DNA from: Clostridiales bacterium
GTDB lineage: Bacteria; Bacillota; Clostridia; Lachnospirales; Lachnospiraceae
DNA length: 64,000 nucleotides
Direction of reading: 5' to 3'
NCBI GenBank assembly: GCA_012839295.1
Contig: DUNO01000017.1
Location: forward strand, 115,814 to 179,813
The notes beneath the pieces are model-generated. The model was not told the DNA's origin. It saw only the letters and a list, made by a program, of their open reading frames with translations, and made no database searches. The translations under genes and the position numbers were made by a program. Each line of letters opens with the position of its first letter. Within the stretch, counting starts at the first letter, position 1. Of this stretch, positions 63,442-64,000 are shown one piece after another.

Positions 63442-64000
63442 TCCAGTACTGTACCTCCTGTCCTAATCCCCATCTTTAAGCCACTTAAGACCAAGGGGCT
63501 CCCTCCCCCCGCTTCCAGGCAACTCAAAAACGTTTCCCTCAGTTAACTGTTACCAATAAACAAGATGAATCCATTTATGGTTACATTTGTCTTTAGTTAC
63601 AATAAAATACATAAATGTTAAAATTGTGTCACAAATGATATTTCTTTTATTTTATTACCAAATAAAACTACGGTTTTCGACATATCGTCATATTATATTC
63701 CGTCTTCCCCTGTAGAATCTTCGCCCATTTTTCCTCTACTTCTGTAGTTAATTATATTTTTATGTCATCCAGTATATTCTACTTTTGTAGAATATACTTC
63801 TAAATATGTTTTTTTACATTGAACACTCATTTGTTAGTAAAAAGAGATCCCTTCCCTCTTAATCTTCTTTCAGCTTCACCTACACATTATGCTCCACACA
63901 ACAAAAGCCGTCTCCATACTAAATACTAACGCGGTGAATCTTGGGGCAGCTATATCCATCTGGGCGCAGACCGGGCATCCCATGATTGCCTGCACTTGGC
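63442..64000. other. Non-coding region at the right edge
   Basis: 559 bases without a supported gene. It holds the amidase ribosome site, a palindromic TTGTGTCACAA (about 63625) that might be an operator, and a strong hairpin at 63771-63798. A frame open to the edge from an ATG at 63889 has no ribosome site and no recognisable product. Confidence 0.5.
63771..63798. other. Perfect hairpin upstream of the amidase gene
   Basis: AGTATATTCTAC and GTAGAATATACT form a 12-bp perfect stem around TTTT. Shorter GTAG/CTAC-containing pieces recur just upstream (63709-63750). It may be a terminator for a gene to the right or an operator. Confidence 0.5.

Noticed and set aside
63889..64000. Plus-strand frame open to the right edge (MLHTTKAVSILNTNAVNLG)
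   Set aside because: No ribosome site, no recognisable family, and only 37 codons are visible.

Overview
The window looks like a chromosomal segment of a spore-forming Clostridia of the Lachnospiraceae type (Lachnoclostridium/Anaerocolumna-like). The grounds are moderate-to-low GC, GGAGG ribosome sites, YesM/YesN-type two-component pairs and MsmX-style ABC importers without their own ATPase. A spore photoproduct lyase of the clostridial kind and a dense set of plant-glycan enzymes point the same way. No tRNA, rRNA or CRISPR array was seen.

Positions 1-50336 form a carbohydrate-catabolic island, almost entirely on the minus strand. (a) 1-2979: a GH78 alpha-L-rhamnosidase, cut by the window edge, divergent from an AraC regulator. 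(b) 2980-3448: a small holin-like toxin gene with a candidate antisense antitoxin, then a 5' scrap of a histidine-kinase gene. (c) 3449-15114: GH88, GPH transporter, heparinase II/III-type lyase, a GH2 pseudogene, a DUF5060/DUF5605 putative glycosidase and a galactose-binding-like protein, divergent from an AraC gene that is followed by a 5'-truncated AraC paralogue. (d) 15285-22155: GH3, GH106-like and GH43 enzymes and a decapitated DUF5605 pseudogene. (e) 22156-24268: an AAA/DUF4143 ATPase lying between duplicated scraps of the GH106-like region. (f) 24269-39301: a run of about 15 kb with Gfo/Idh oxidoreductase, ThuA-like protein, MFS transporter, aldo/keto reductase, class II aldolase, PfkB kinase, FucI-like isomerase, DUF4867, an ABC importer and its YesM/YesN pair. 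(g) 39661-50336: a second YesMN pair, a second ABC importer, two DUF5060/DUF5605 enzymes and a second Gfo/Idh oxidoreductase.

The genes suggest capture and dismantling of a rhamnose- and uronate-containing plant polysaccharide, such as a rhamnogalacturonan or arabinogalactan-type side chain. GH78, GH106-like, GH43, GH3 and DUF5605 enzymes would trim oligosaccharides, a lyase and GH88 would handle uronates, and ABC, GPH and MFS carriers would import products. The module in (f) has the logic isomerase, then C1 kinase, then aldolase, then aldehyde reductase. That order fits an unusual hexose whose C6 cannot be phosphorylated (a 6-deoxy or 6-sulfo sugar). This is inference. The island carries many deletion scars and paralogue remnants, so it is evolving by recombination between duplicated glycosidase loci.

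Positions 50337-64000 are more ordinary chromosome: splB, a GH43-like enzyme with a 22-bp minisatellite across its stop codon, a short coiled-coil protein, a secreted repeat protein with a copper-amine-oxidase-like stalk domain, the large helicase Lhr, a PilZ (c-di-GMP) protein and a large secreted N-acetylmuramoyl-L-alanine amidase.
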